DNA of 64,000 bases from RDYJ01 sp034931405. Its GTDB lineage: Bacteria > Cyanobacteriota > Cyanobacteriia > Cyanobacteriales > Nostocaceae. How positions within the stretch are numbered: position 1 is the first letter of the stretch; each line of letters begins with the position of its first letter. The notes beneath the pieces are model-generated. The model did not search any database. It worked only from the letters and a program-made list of their open reading frames with translations, and had not been told where the DNA came from. Where the stretch lies: the NCBI RefSeq assembly GCF_034931405.1, contig NZ_JAYGHA010000001.1, forward strand, positions 124,001-188,000, written 5' to 3'. The position numbers were made by a program, and so were the translations under genes. Positions 51,061 to 58,921 of the stretch are shown here, piece after piece.

Positions 51061-51801
51061 TTAGATACAAATCCTCTCAGGTACAACTATATAACCTGTG
51101 CTTAAATCTCCTAAAACTAGGTTACGTTGTGTCCCCCAAAACCACCAATATGCAGCTACATAAGCGCAAATTAAACTATCTAGTTTATCTTCTGTTTCTT
51201 TGAGTTCTTTTCCTGTGTAGGGAATTTCTGAAGGAAACGAACCGCAGAGACGCAGAGAACGCAGAGGAGGAGAAATTGCAGGGAGAATATTGAGGATGTA
51301 ATTATATAGTTTAATGAGTTCTGAACGACGTTCTTGGATTTTTCCTTTTTTATATTTAAGAATGCGTTCTAAGTTAAATAAATTAACTATGGTTGGATGG
51401 GGGAAAACTTCGATTTGATATCTGTTGGGTTTTTGCGGTTCGATGGTTGGTGCGTGTGCAAAACCACGCGATTCTAATTCTAAACCAAAATTAATAGTGC
51501 GTTCTGCAAAGGCTAGATTTTGGTTTGCTGGATAACAACCAGCGTGATATTTACCAAAGTATTTATGACTGAGTTTATCTGGTAAACGACTCCCTGTAAA
51601 ATTGGGAATTAGTGTCGGTGCATCTACGGCAATGATCGCACCTTCATCCGCTTGTACTTTTTTATCTATCCAAGTGAGGATGTCTGCGATCGCATCTTGA
51701 CGATCTAAATTCAGTAGTTGCAGTTCTCCATCTATTAATTCTAAACAGCATAGTCCACTGGGTTGGGATTTCCAGCCAAAATCAATGCCGACAAATTTCA
51801 T
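51061..51801 (-). CDS. DUF429 protein (predicted RNase H-like fold)
   Basis: 246 residues. FVGIDFGWKSQPSGLCCLEL at the N-terminus, IIAVDAPTLIPNFTGSRLPD, and IEVFPHPTIVNLFNLERILK are the DUF429 motifs with the acidic residues expected of an RNase H-like nuclease fold. Function unknown. The C-terminal part contains PPLRSLRLCGSFPSEIP, which is the in-frame translation of the CGCAGAG dispersed repeat (51242-51269). The family sequence resumes after it (EDKLDSLICAYVAAYW). Confidence 0.8.
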   Translation of the reverse strand: MKFVGIDFGWKSQPSGLCCLELIDGELQLLNLDRQDAIADILTWIDKKVQADEGAIIAVDAPTLIPNFTGSRLPDKLSHKYFGKYHAGCYPANQNLAFAERTINFGLELESRGFAHAPTIEPQKPNRYQIEVFPHPTIVNLFNLERILKYKKGKIQERRSELIKLYNYILNILPAISPPLRSLRLCGSFPSEIPYTGKELKETEDKLDSLICAYVAAYWWFWGTQRNLVLGDLSTGYIVVPERICI

Positions 51802-51948
51802 AATTTTTAGCTTAAATATGCAATTATTATTACATTTGGCATGAATACTGGCAAAAAATAAATCTTTCTTTCAGAAGTTTTGTTTTAGACACAGATTCTC
51901 CTATAGTGTCATAGTTTCCAAGTATATACAGTTAAATATCGAAAAACC

Positions 51949-53583
51949 ATGAATACAACTTGGCACGGAATCACCCAGTTGACAGGAGTTGGTTTGTCGA
52001 ACAGGGTGCAGTATTTTTTAGCACAATCGTCAAGCTTACCAACGGAGACATCAGAAGTAAGTAAAGGAGTTAATGATGTCCAAGGAGTTGTTGAACAACT
52101 AATTCAGTTTACCCCCCGGTTATTAGGATCTGCGGCGATTTTGTTGGTGGGTTGGCTACTGGCTGCGATTATCGCTAAGGCTACTAAGACAATTCTTGAT
52201 AACACAAACATAGATAACCGCATTGCTGCTGGTATTACTGGTACTCAGGATGTTCCCCAGATAGAGAAATTAATCTCTAGTCTGGTATTTTGGAGTATCA
52301 TTCTGTTAACAGTGGTGGCTGTTTTACAGAATTTAGGTCTAGAAGTGGCCTCTCGTCCACTGAATAATTTTCTCGATCAAGTAATTGGCTTTTTGCCCAA
52401 AATAGTCGGTGCAGGTATAATTTTAGCTGCGGCATGGTTTTTAGCAACTATTGTCAAACTTCTGACGGTGCGCGGGTTACAGACTTTTAGACTAGATCAG
52501 TTTTTAGGTGAAGACAGTACACCGGGCTTAAATCAATTATCTCTAAGTGAGACTATTGGTAGTGCTTTGTATTGGTTCATTTTCTTGCTGTTTCTTGTTC
52601 CAGTGTTGGATACTTTGGGACTGCAACAAGCACTACAACCAGTTCAAGCTTTAACTACGGAAATTCTTTCTATTCTGCCTAATATCTTGGCAGCAATATT
52701 AATTGCGGCTGTGGGCTGGTTTTTGGCTAATATAGTCCGCCGGCTTGTGACTAATTTACTACACACAACTGGCATTGACTATCTGGGAAGTCGGTTTGGA
52801 CTGTCTCCAAATACGGGGGTACAATCTTTATCAACAATTATTGGCACGATTGTTTACATTTTGATTTTGATTCCTGTGGCGATCGCAGGTTTGAATGCGC
52901 TCAAAATTGAGGCTATTTCTGCCCCAGCAATTTTAATGCTGCAACAGGTTCTCAATACTTTACCCAGTATTTTTACAGCATTGGGCATTTTAATTGTTGC
53001 CTATTTTCTGGGTAAATTTGTCTCGGAGTTGGTAACAAGCATCCTCACCAGTTTAGGTTTTAACAACATTTTCACTGTTCTGGGTTTACCATCACTTACT
53101 CAGCAAACAGCAACTTCTGAAACACCCACTACCCCAATTCGCACCCCTTCCGAGATAGCTGGCATTATTGTTTTGGTGGGGATTATGCTGTTTGCAACTG
53201 TCGCCGCAGTAAATATTTTAAATATTCCCGCACTGACAGTATTGGTAACAGGCATTGTTATTATTTTAGGTCGGATTTTAGCAGGATTGGTAGTATTTGC
53301 TGTGGGTTTGTTTTTGGCAAATCTAGCTTTTAGTATTATCAGCAGTTCTGGTAATTCCCAAACTAGAATTTTGGCGCAAGTGGCGCGAATTGCTATCATT
53401 GCCTTGGTTTCAGCAATGGCGTTACAACAGATTGGTGTTGCTCCTGATATTGTTAATTTAGCCTTTGGGTTGTTATTTGGGGCGATCGCTGTCGCTATTG
53501 CTTTAGCCTTTGGTTTAGGTGGCCGTGATGTCGCCCAAGAACAAATGAGAGAATGGTTAGCTTCTTTCAAAAGTAAAGATTGA
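51949..53583 (+). CDS. Mechanosensitive channel-like protein with repeated TM-helix domains
   Basis: 544 residues, membrane protein with five related units, each pairing an ILP-x-I motif with a long helix: LLGSAAILLVGWLLAAIIAK, FLPKIVGAGIILAAAWFLAT, ILPNILAAILIAAVGWFLAN, TLPSIFTALGILIVAYFLGK, and VLVTGIVIILGRILAGLVVF. These are 'conserved TM helix' repeats of the mechanosensitive ion channel (CmpX-like) group. The C-terminal GLGGRDVAQEQMREWL matches the MscS-type region after the pore helix. There is no large MscS beta domain. Probably an osmotic or stress-related membrane protein. Confidence 0.8.
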   Translation: MNTTWHGITQLTGVGLSNRVQYFLAQSSSLPTETSEVSKGVNDVQGVVEQLIQFTPRLLGSAAILLVGWLLAAIIAKATKTILDNTNIDNRIAAGITGTQDVPQIEKLISSLVFWSIILLTVVAVLQNLGLEVASRPLNNFLDQVIGFLPKIVGAGIILAAAWFLATIVKLLTVRGLQTFRLDQFLGEDSTPGLNQLSLSETIGSALYWFIFLLFLVPVLDTLGLQQALQPVQALTTEILSILPNILAAILIAAVGWFLANIVRRLVTNLLHTTGIDYLGSRFGLSPNTGVQSLSTIIGTIVYILILIPVAIAGLNALKIEAISAPAILMLQQVLNTLPSIFTALGILIVAYFLGKFVSELVTSILTSLGFNNIFTVLGLPSLTQQTATSETPTTPIRTPSEIAGIIVLVGIMLFATVAAVNILNIPALTVLVTGIVIILGRILAGLVVFAVGLFLANLAFSIISSSGNSQTRILAQVARIAIIALVSAMALQQIGVAPDIVNLAFGLLFGAIAVAIALAFGLGGRDVAQEQMREWLASFKSKD

Positions 53584-53589
53584 TTGGGT

Positions 53590-53684
53590 AATTGGTCATT
53601 GGTAATTGGTAATTGGTAATGGGTAATTGATCGTTTCTTCCCAGTCCCCAGTCCCCAGTCCCCAGTCCCCAGTCCCCAGTCACC
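53590..53684. repeat. TTGGTAA and CCCCAGT heptamer arrays
   Basis: ATTGGTAATTGGTAATTGGT units (53590-53625) are followed by five CCCCAGT units (53640-53678). The array reaches the 3' end of the convergent GTPase gene. Confidence 0.8.
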
Positions 53685-55131
53685 TTCTTCTTACCTTTGT
53701 CAATAATTCATCTTTGATGCGGTTCAAAATTGAAGTCTCATCCAAAGTTGACAAAATTTGGCTAACTACTGCTTTTGGTCCTTCGGGTCCCCAAGTCGCC
53801 CCATTAGCTAAATAAGCCTTGGTAACTTGTCCGATACCATAGGAAGAAACACCAGCTACTCCTCCTTGAGTTATGGCTACTGATACATAAGGCGCTAAGG
53901 CAACTCCGGCCGTAGCTGATGCCGAAATTCCTAGTAAGCTTTTTAATGCACTTAATCCTAAGTTTGCTAGTAGTTCACTAGCGCCAATTCCGCCCATACT
54001 CAGGGCGATTTTTTGTAGCAACTGTACGGCACCGCTTTCTGTCATAGGGATGCCGTACAGTTGAGATAAACCTAAAATTAGAGCAATATCAATGACAACA
54101 CTGCTAAGGATATCGACTACGGTAACAGGATTGAGAGCGATCGCTAATGCTTTAGTCATCACCGCTTTCCAAATCAACTCATTGGCGTTTTGTTCCCGAA
54201 TAATTAATTTTCTCTGCACAACTTGCTCATTCACTATGTCAGCATAAAGCATCGAGTTCAAAGCCACCAAAGCTTTACCTTCCCGTTGCAGAATTTCTAA
54301 AATTTTCAGTTTTAATTCATCAACTTGAGCATGACCTTGACGCAACTGTATACCTCTACTCCCATCAGCACGAACTACAGCAGTTTTTACCAACGGTGAA
54401 GCCGCAGACATGACAATTTCATCCGGTGAAACTAACTCTTTTACCCTCTCATCCCGAATTTTTTCGTAAATGGAGATCCGGTCAGTTTCTGGATACTGGT
54501 CAACTTTGTTAAATACCAAAATGATCGGTTTACCAGCTTCCCGCAACTGTGAAAGTGCTTCATGTTCCATCTTTGTCATATCCGCAGTAATGACAAACAG
54601 AATTAAATCTGACTGTTTTGCGATCTGTTCAGCTAAAGCAGCGCGGGTTTCACCATCGACTTCATCTAATCCAGGAGTGTCAATTAATTCTACTTGGGAT
54701 TGATTATTGCTACGTAAAGTAACTCGTAAAGCCCGTTCAGTTTCACCAATCACTTCTTCAGTAATTGTCCAATTCACCTTTTGTTCTGTACGAGTTACAC
54801 CGTGTAATGGTCCAGTTTCAAATACAGATTGTCCTACTAAAGCATTAAGCAAGGAAGACTTACCACGTCCCACCATCCCAAAAGCCGCAATCTGTACCAC
54901 CATGCTTTCTAATTTGTTCAACATGGTTTCTAAATCGGAAATCTCTGCTTCCAAGCCTGATTTTTCCTGGGTGGTGAGGTTAAGATTATTAACTAAATTT
55001 CGCAGTGCCGTTTTAGCTTGTTTATAGTTAAGTTCTGCTTGAATATCTTCAAAGGAAAAAATGGCGCTATCTAGTTCTTTCTCCCAGTTGGGTGAATTGC
55101 TAGGTTCAGGTTCGGGTAATGTCGATGTCAT
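53680..55131 (-). CDS. Era/dynamin-like GTPase with DUF697 domain
   Basis: 483 residues. G1 GMVGRGKSSLLNALVG, G3 IDTPGLDEVDGE and G4 FNKVDQYP define a TRAFAC GTPase. An N-terminal coiled coil (LEAEISDLETMLNKLESMV) precedes it. The C-terminal ~170 residues are a hydrophobic DUF697/YcjF-like domain (LALNPVTVVDILSSVVIDIA, LYGIPMTESGAVQLLQKIAL, GIGQVTKAYLANGATWGPEG). A membrane-associated GTPase of unknown role, common in cyanobacteria. It is convergent with the channel-like gene, separated by the heptamer array. Confidence 0.85.
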   Translation of the reverse strand: MTSTLPEPEPSNSPNWEKELDSAIFSFEDIQAELNYKQAKTALRNLVNNLNLTTQEKSGLEAEISDLETMLNKLESMVVQIAAFGMVGRGKSSLLNALVGQSVFETGPLHGVTRTEQKVNWTITEEVIGETERALRVTLRSNNQSQVELIDTPGLDEVDGETRAALAEQIAKQSDLILFVITADMTKMEHEALSQLREAGKPIILVFNKVDQYPETDRISIYEKIRDERVKELVSPDEIVMSAASPLVKTAVVRADGSRGIQLRQGHAQVDELKLKILEILQREGKALVALNSMLYADIVNEQVVQRKLIIREQNANELIWKAVMTKALAIALNPVTVVDILSSVVIDIALILGLSQLYGIPMTESGAVQLLQKIALSMGGIGASELLANLGLSALKSLLGISASATAGVALAPYVSVAITQGGVAGVSSYGIGQVTKAYLANGATWGPEGPKAVVSQILSTLDETSILNRIKDELLTKVRRR

Positions 55132-55415
55132 ATAAAATTTGATATTTTTAATTAATCTCTATATTGATCCTAAGCATTCATTAGTCATTCGTCAGCCATC
55201 AGTCTGCTATCACGTCTACGTTTATCTTTAATCCCCAAGATATTGAATTGGGCGCATATATGGCTATGCCATGCAAGTTATCATACAGAATTGCTATTAG
55301 CCATGTTTTGACATGAAGTTTGTATTTCATTGACTTTCAATTTGCTGTATATATAAATAAAGATATTAAAATCAACTAATAATCTAAATTAGTACCTTTA
55401 ATCAAGCATTACCAA

Positions 55416-57146
55416 ATGAGAAAGATTTTAATAATTGAAGATGATTTCATCATGCGCGAGCTTATTCAGCAAATTCTCGACATTGAAGGATTCTCCACTA
55501 AAACCGCAGAAAATGGTTGGCTGGGCTTACAGATGGTTGAACAATATCAGCCGGATCTGATTATTTGTGATGTGATGATGCCTCGTTTAGATGGTTATAG
55601 CTTAATTCAAGTATTACGTCAAGATCCATTCACCGCTATAATTCCTTTCATTTTTTTAACTGCTAAAGTCGAGCGATGTGATTTGCGTCAAGCAATGGAA
55701 CTTGGTGCTGATGACTACTTAACTAAGCCATTTGAAGCACCTGAACTTTTGCAAGCAATTAAGACTCAATTCCAAAAACGTCAAGTTGTTACTCAACAAT
55801 ATATAAATCAAATACAGCGTCTGGAAACCGAATTTCTCTATTTAGCTCGTCATGACAACTTAACGGGATTACCTAACAAAATTTTTTTAGAAGAGCATTT
55901 CAATAAAATCCGTCTTCAAGTTTATAATGAATGTCAAATACTACCCTTGTTCCTGATTAATGTAGATATACTGCACCGGAATAAATTATTTTTTGAACCT
56001 GGGTGGAAGCATTTATTAATTAAAACATTAGCTAGAAGATTAAATAATATAATTTCCCAGCATAATTTTATTGAATTGATTGGACATTTAAAGACGGAAC
56101 AATTAGTTATTTTGTTGAAACCTTGTGATGATCTTAAAATTATTTCTGATGCTGCTCAACATATTTTGGATACCATTTCCCCAGCTTTATTCATCAATGA
56201 TCAAGAAGTATTTTTAAAGGCAGAAATAGGAATTTCTTGTTATCCTAATGACGGTTTAGAACTTAGCCAATTACTTAGTTGTGCAGAATTTGCTCTGGAT
56301 AATTACCAATCACAAGAGACAAAATCATATCACTTTTATAGTCAGGAAATCCTAGATACTTTTTTGAAAAAAGCCATTTTAGAAACTGATTTATATCAAG
56401 CCTTAAACAGAAATGAATTTCAACTTTACTATCAACCTCAAGTTAATACTCAAACAGGAAAAGTAGTTTGTGTAGAAGCATTAATTCGTTGGCATCATCC
56501 AGAACATGGGATAATTTCTCCAGCAGAATTTATTCCCATTGCTGAAGAGTCCGGTTTTATTATTACCTTGGGAGAATGGATCATCAAAACAGCTTGTACA
56601 CAAATTAAAACCTTGCAATCTGAAGGAGAAAATGATTTAAATATAGCTGTTAATATATCAGCTTGCCAATTGAGAACTGAAAATTTTAGTGAGAAAATTA
56701 TTGATATTATTAACGAAACAGAGATTGATCCTCGAACATTAGAGTTAGAACTGACTGAAACAGTCTTTATTCATGATATTGAATCAGTTAAACAAAAATT
56801 GAATAATTTAAGTAGCCAGGGGATTAAAATATCAATTGATGATTTTGGCACAGGTTACTCATCATTTAAATATTTGCAAGAATTTTGCTTTCATAATCTC
56901 AAAATTGATCGTTATTTTATTAGTAATATTGATAAATTAAAAAATAAGCAAGCACTTGTAAAAAGTATCATGCAAACAGCAGATAATCTTAATCTTAGTA
57001 TCATTGCGGAAGGAGTAGAAACGGAAAATGAGTTAGATTGGTTGATGAAAAATAATTGTGATATAGTGCAAGGGTATTTTTTCAGTCCTCCTTTACCAAT
57101 AGAAGAACTGAAGAAGTTTTTGCAAAATCGAAATTCAAATGACTAA
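55416..57146 (+). CDS. Response regulator-GGDEF(degenerate)-EAL c-di-GMP phosphodiesterase
   Basis: 576 residues. Receiver domain (IIEDD, Asp-52 in IICDVMMP, TKPFE); GGDEF domain at ~145-310 that starts normally (RHDNLTGLPNKIFLEE) but has GHLKTEQLVILL where GGDEF should be, so cyclase activity is lost. The EAL domain at ~325-570 is complete: VEALIRWHHPEHG, LELELTETVFI, IDDFGTGYSSFKYL, LKIDRYFI and AEGVETENE. It is predicted to be a phosphorylation-controlled c-di-GMP phosphodiesterase. The stop overlaps the start of the next gene by 8 bp. Confidence 0.88.
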   Translation: MRKILIIEDDFIMRELIQQILDIEGFSTKTAENGWLGLQMVEQYQPDLIICDVMMPRLDGYSLIQVLRQDPFTAIIPFIFLTAKVERCDLRQAMELGADDYLTKPFEAPELLQAIKTQFQKRQVVTQQYINQIQRLETEFLYLARHDNLTGLPNKIFLEEHFNKIRLQVYNECQILPLFLINVDILHRNKLFFEPGWKHLLIKTLARRLNNIISQHNFIELIGHLKTEQLVILLKPCDDLKIISDAAQHILDTISPALFINDQEVFLKAEIGISCYPNDGLELSQLLSCAEFALDNYQSQETKSYHFYSQEILDTFLKKAILETDLYQALNRNEFQLYYQPQVNTQTGKVVCVEALIRWHHPEHGIISPAEFIPIAEESGFIITLGEWIIKTACTQIKTLQSEGENDLNIAVNISACQLRTENFSEKIIDIINETEIDPRTLELELTETVFIHDIESVKQKLNNLSSQGIKISIDDFGTGYSSFKYLQEFCFHNLKIDRYFISNIDKLKNKQALVKSIMQTADNLNLSIIAEGVETENELDWLMKNNCDIVQGYFFSPPLPIEELKKFLQNRNSND

Positions 57147-57906
57147 GATGTTATCTTTGTTTGCATCATTAAATCCCTGGTTAATAGGTGTAGGATTAAA
57201 CGCGATTTTGTTGGGAATAGTGGCGATTATTCCCAAAAAATTACTAACACCTGCGGGAATATTCCATGCTTGGTTATTGGGTGTAATTATTTGGGGAACA
57301 CTGGGCTGGCAAGGATATATAGTGGTAGTGTTTTATTTCATTGTCGGTTCTGGGGTGACGCGTATTGGCATGGCGCAAAAGGAAGCAGCAGGAATTGCAG
57401 AAAAGCGTTCTGGTGCTAGGGGTCCCGAAAATGTTTGGGGTTCGGCGTTAGTTGCGGCTGTGTGTGCGGTGGGAGTATTGCTTGCACCTGATTGGAAGTT
57501 TTTGCTGTGTTTGGGCTATGTAGCCAGTTTTAGCACCAAATTATCGGACACGACTGCAAGTGAAGTGGGTAAAGCTTATGGAAAGAGTACCTTTTTGATT
57601 ACGACGCTGCAACCTGTAGCTAGAGGTACAGAAGGGGCAGTCAGTTTAGAAGGGACTTTAGCAGGTGTTGTCGGCTCAGTAGCGATCGCATTTGTGGGTT
57701 GGGGTGTAAACTTAATTGATGTCTTAGGAATTGTTTGGTGTGTAATTGCAGCATTTATCGCTACAAACGCAGAAAGTGTAATTGGTGCGACATTACAATC
57801 TAAATATACTTGGCTCACCAACGAAGTTGTCAATATCCTAAATACGCTAATTGGGGCAGTTTCAGCGATTATTCTGGCTGTAATTTGGCAAATAATATTT
57901 GTTTAA
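57139..57906 (+). CDS. DUF92/TIGR00297 membrane protein (VTE6-like phytyl phosphate kinase)
   Basis: 255-residue integral membrane protein. LNAILLGIVAIIPKKLLTPA, FYFIVGSGVTRIGMAQKEAA, KRSGARGPENVWGSA, FSTKLSDTTASEVGKAYGKS, and TEGAVSLEGTLAGVVGS are the conserved DUF92 motifs. Plant VTE6 of this family phosphorylates phytyl phosphate for tocopherol and phylloquinone synthesis; cyanobacterial members probably do the same. It overlaps the EAL gene by 8 bp, so the two are co-transcribed, and it ends at a clear terminator. Confidence 0.85.
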   Translation: MTKMLSLFASLNPWLIGVGLNAILLGIVAIIPKKLLTPAGIFHAWLLGVIIWGTLGWQGYIVVVFYFIVGSGVTRIGMAQKEAAGIAEKRSGARGPENVWGSALVAAVCAVGVLLAPDWKFLLCLGYVASFSTKLSDTTASEVGKAYGKSTFLITTLQPVARGTEGAVSLEGTLAGVVGSVAIAFVGWGVNLIDVLGIVWCVIAAFIATNAESVIGATLQSKYTWLTNEVVNILNTLIGAVSAIILAVIWQIIFV

Positions 57907-57932
57907 AACTTTACCAATAGCTCAAAAACTCT

Positions 57933-57955
57933 AACAGCAAATTTGCTGTTTTTTT
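57933..57955 (+). terminator. Rho-independent terminator
   Basis: AACAGCAAATTTGCTGTT is a perfect 18-bp palindrome followed by five further T, 26 bp after the DUF92 stop. Confidence 0.85.
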
Positions 57956-58162
57956 AATGTTTATTGCTGAAAATAATACTAGTAAATTTGTCAAAAAATA
58001 TACTTATTATTGATATGTTTTAGGTAAATTTTATAATTATTTATTTTTGATTTATCGAGTTCATAGAATCTTTATCATTATGAACCCTAATTTCCTGCGG
58101 TTTTATCTATTATTTAATGGAAAAGTTGTATATATTTTTAGGGATTTCCTCACATTTATTTC

Positions 58163-58921
58163 ATGGAATCTTCATCATTTTTTACAGTCAATGACGCTCA
58201 AATTGACCTTTCTCAAGTAGTTAAGTATTTACAAGTCTCTGGTAAACTGAATCAGTTTATTAGTGATGTTCTCCGTCAGTATATTTTAGAAAAAGAACTA
58301 GAAACCAGAGATGACATAGATATCAGTACGGCATTAATTGAACAATCAATTATTGATTATCGGTTAAAAAGTCAACTAACTGAACCGCAGAAATTTCAAG
58401 AATGGTTAAAAAACAATGGTAGTGATTACACCACATTTTATGAATCAGTGACATTTAGTTTCAAATTAGAAAAATTAAAAGCATTAATTGGAGAACAAAA
58501 ATTACCAGAATACTTTATTGAAAGAAAGATTTATTTAGACAAAGTTGTACTTTCTCGGATTATGGTTGATAACCAAGAACTAGCAGAAGAACTACACACC
58601 CAAATTGAAGAAGGAAGTAGTTTTGAGCAACTAGCAAAAGAGTATTCATTGGCAGATGAGCGCGTTTTTAACGGGATGATGGGACCAATTAGTCGGGGTA
58701 GTTTACCGGACATTTTACGGGCGGCTGTGGATGCAGCTAATCCTGGACAATTAATAGGACCAATTGAACTAGATGGGCGGTTTAGTTTGTTTCGATTGGA
58801 ACAAATTCTGCCAGCATCTTTAGAAAATATGCAACTTAAACAAACACTACAAAATGAGTTATTTGAGCAATGGCTAGGGGAGAAAATTCAAAACCTGACA
58901 GTAAAATTACAAGTGAGCTAG
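58163..58921 (+). CDS. Parvulin-type peptidylprolyl isomerase (SurA/PpiC-like)
   Basis: 252 residues. The N-terminal ~120 residues are SurA_N-like helices (LEKELETRDDIDISTALIEQ). The rotamase domain (~128-220) has VVLSRIMVDNQELAEELHTQ, EEGSSFEQLAKEYSLADERV, MGPISRGSLPD and IGPIELDGRFSLFRLEQI. No signal peptide is visible, so it probably acts in the cytoplasm. Genes of this kind often accompany peptidase-domain ABC exporters in cyanobacteria. Here the exporter start lies 52 bp inside this gene, so the pair is tightly coupled and may prepare the exported substrate. Confidence 0.85.
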   Translation: MESSSFFTVNDAQIDLSQVVKYLQVSGKLNQFISDVLRQYILEKELETRDDIDISTALIEQSIIDYRLKSQLTEPQKFQEWLKNNGSDYTTFYESVTFSFKLEKLKALIGEQKLPEYFIERKIYLDKVVLSRIMVDNQELAEELHTQIEEGSSFEQLAKEYSLADERVFNGMMGPISRGSLPDILRAAVDAANPGQLIGPIELDGRFSLFRLEQILPASLENMQLKQTLQNELFEQWLGEKIQNLTVKLQVS

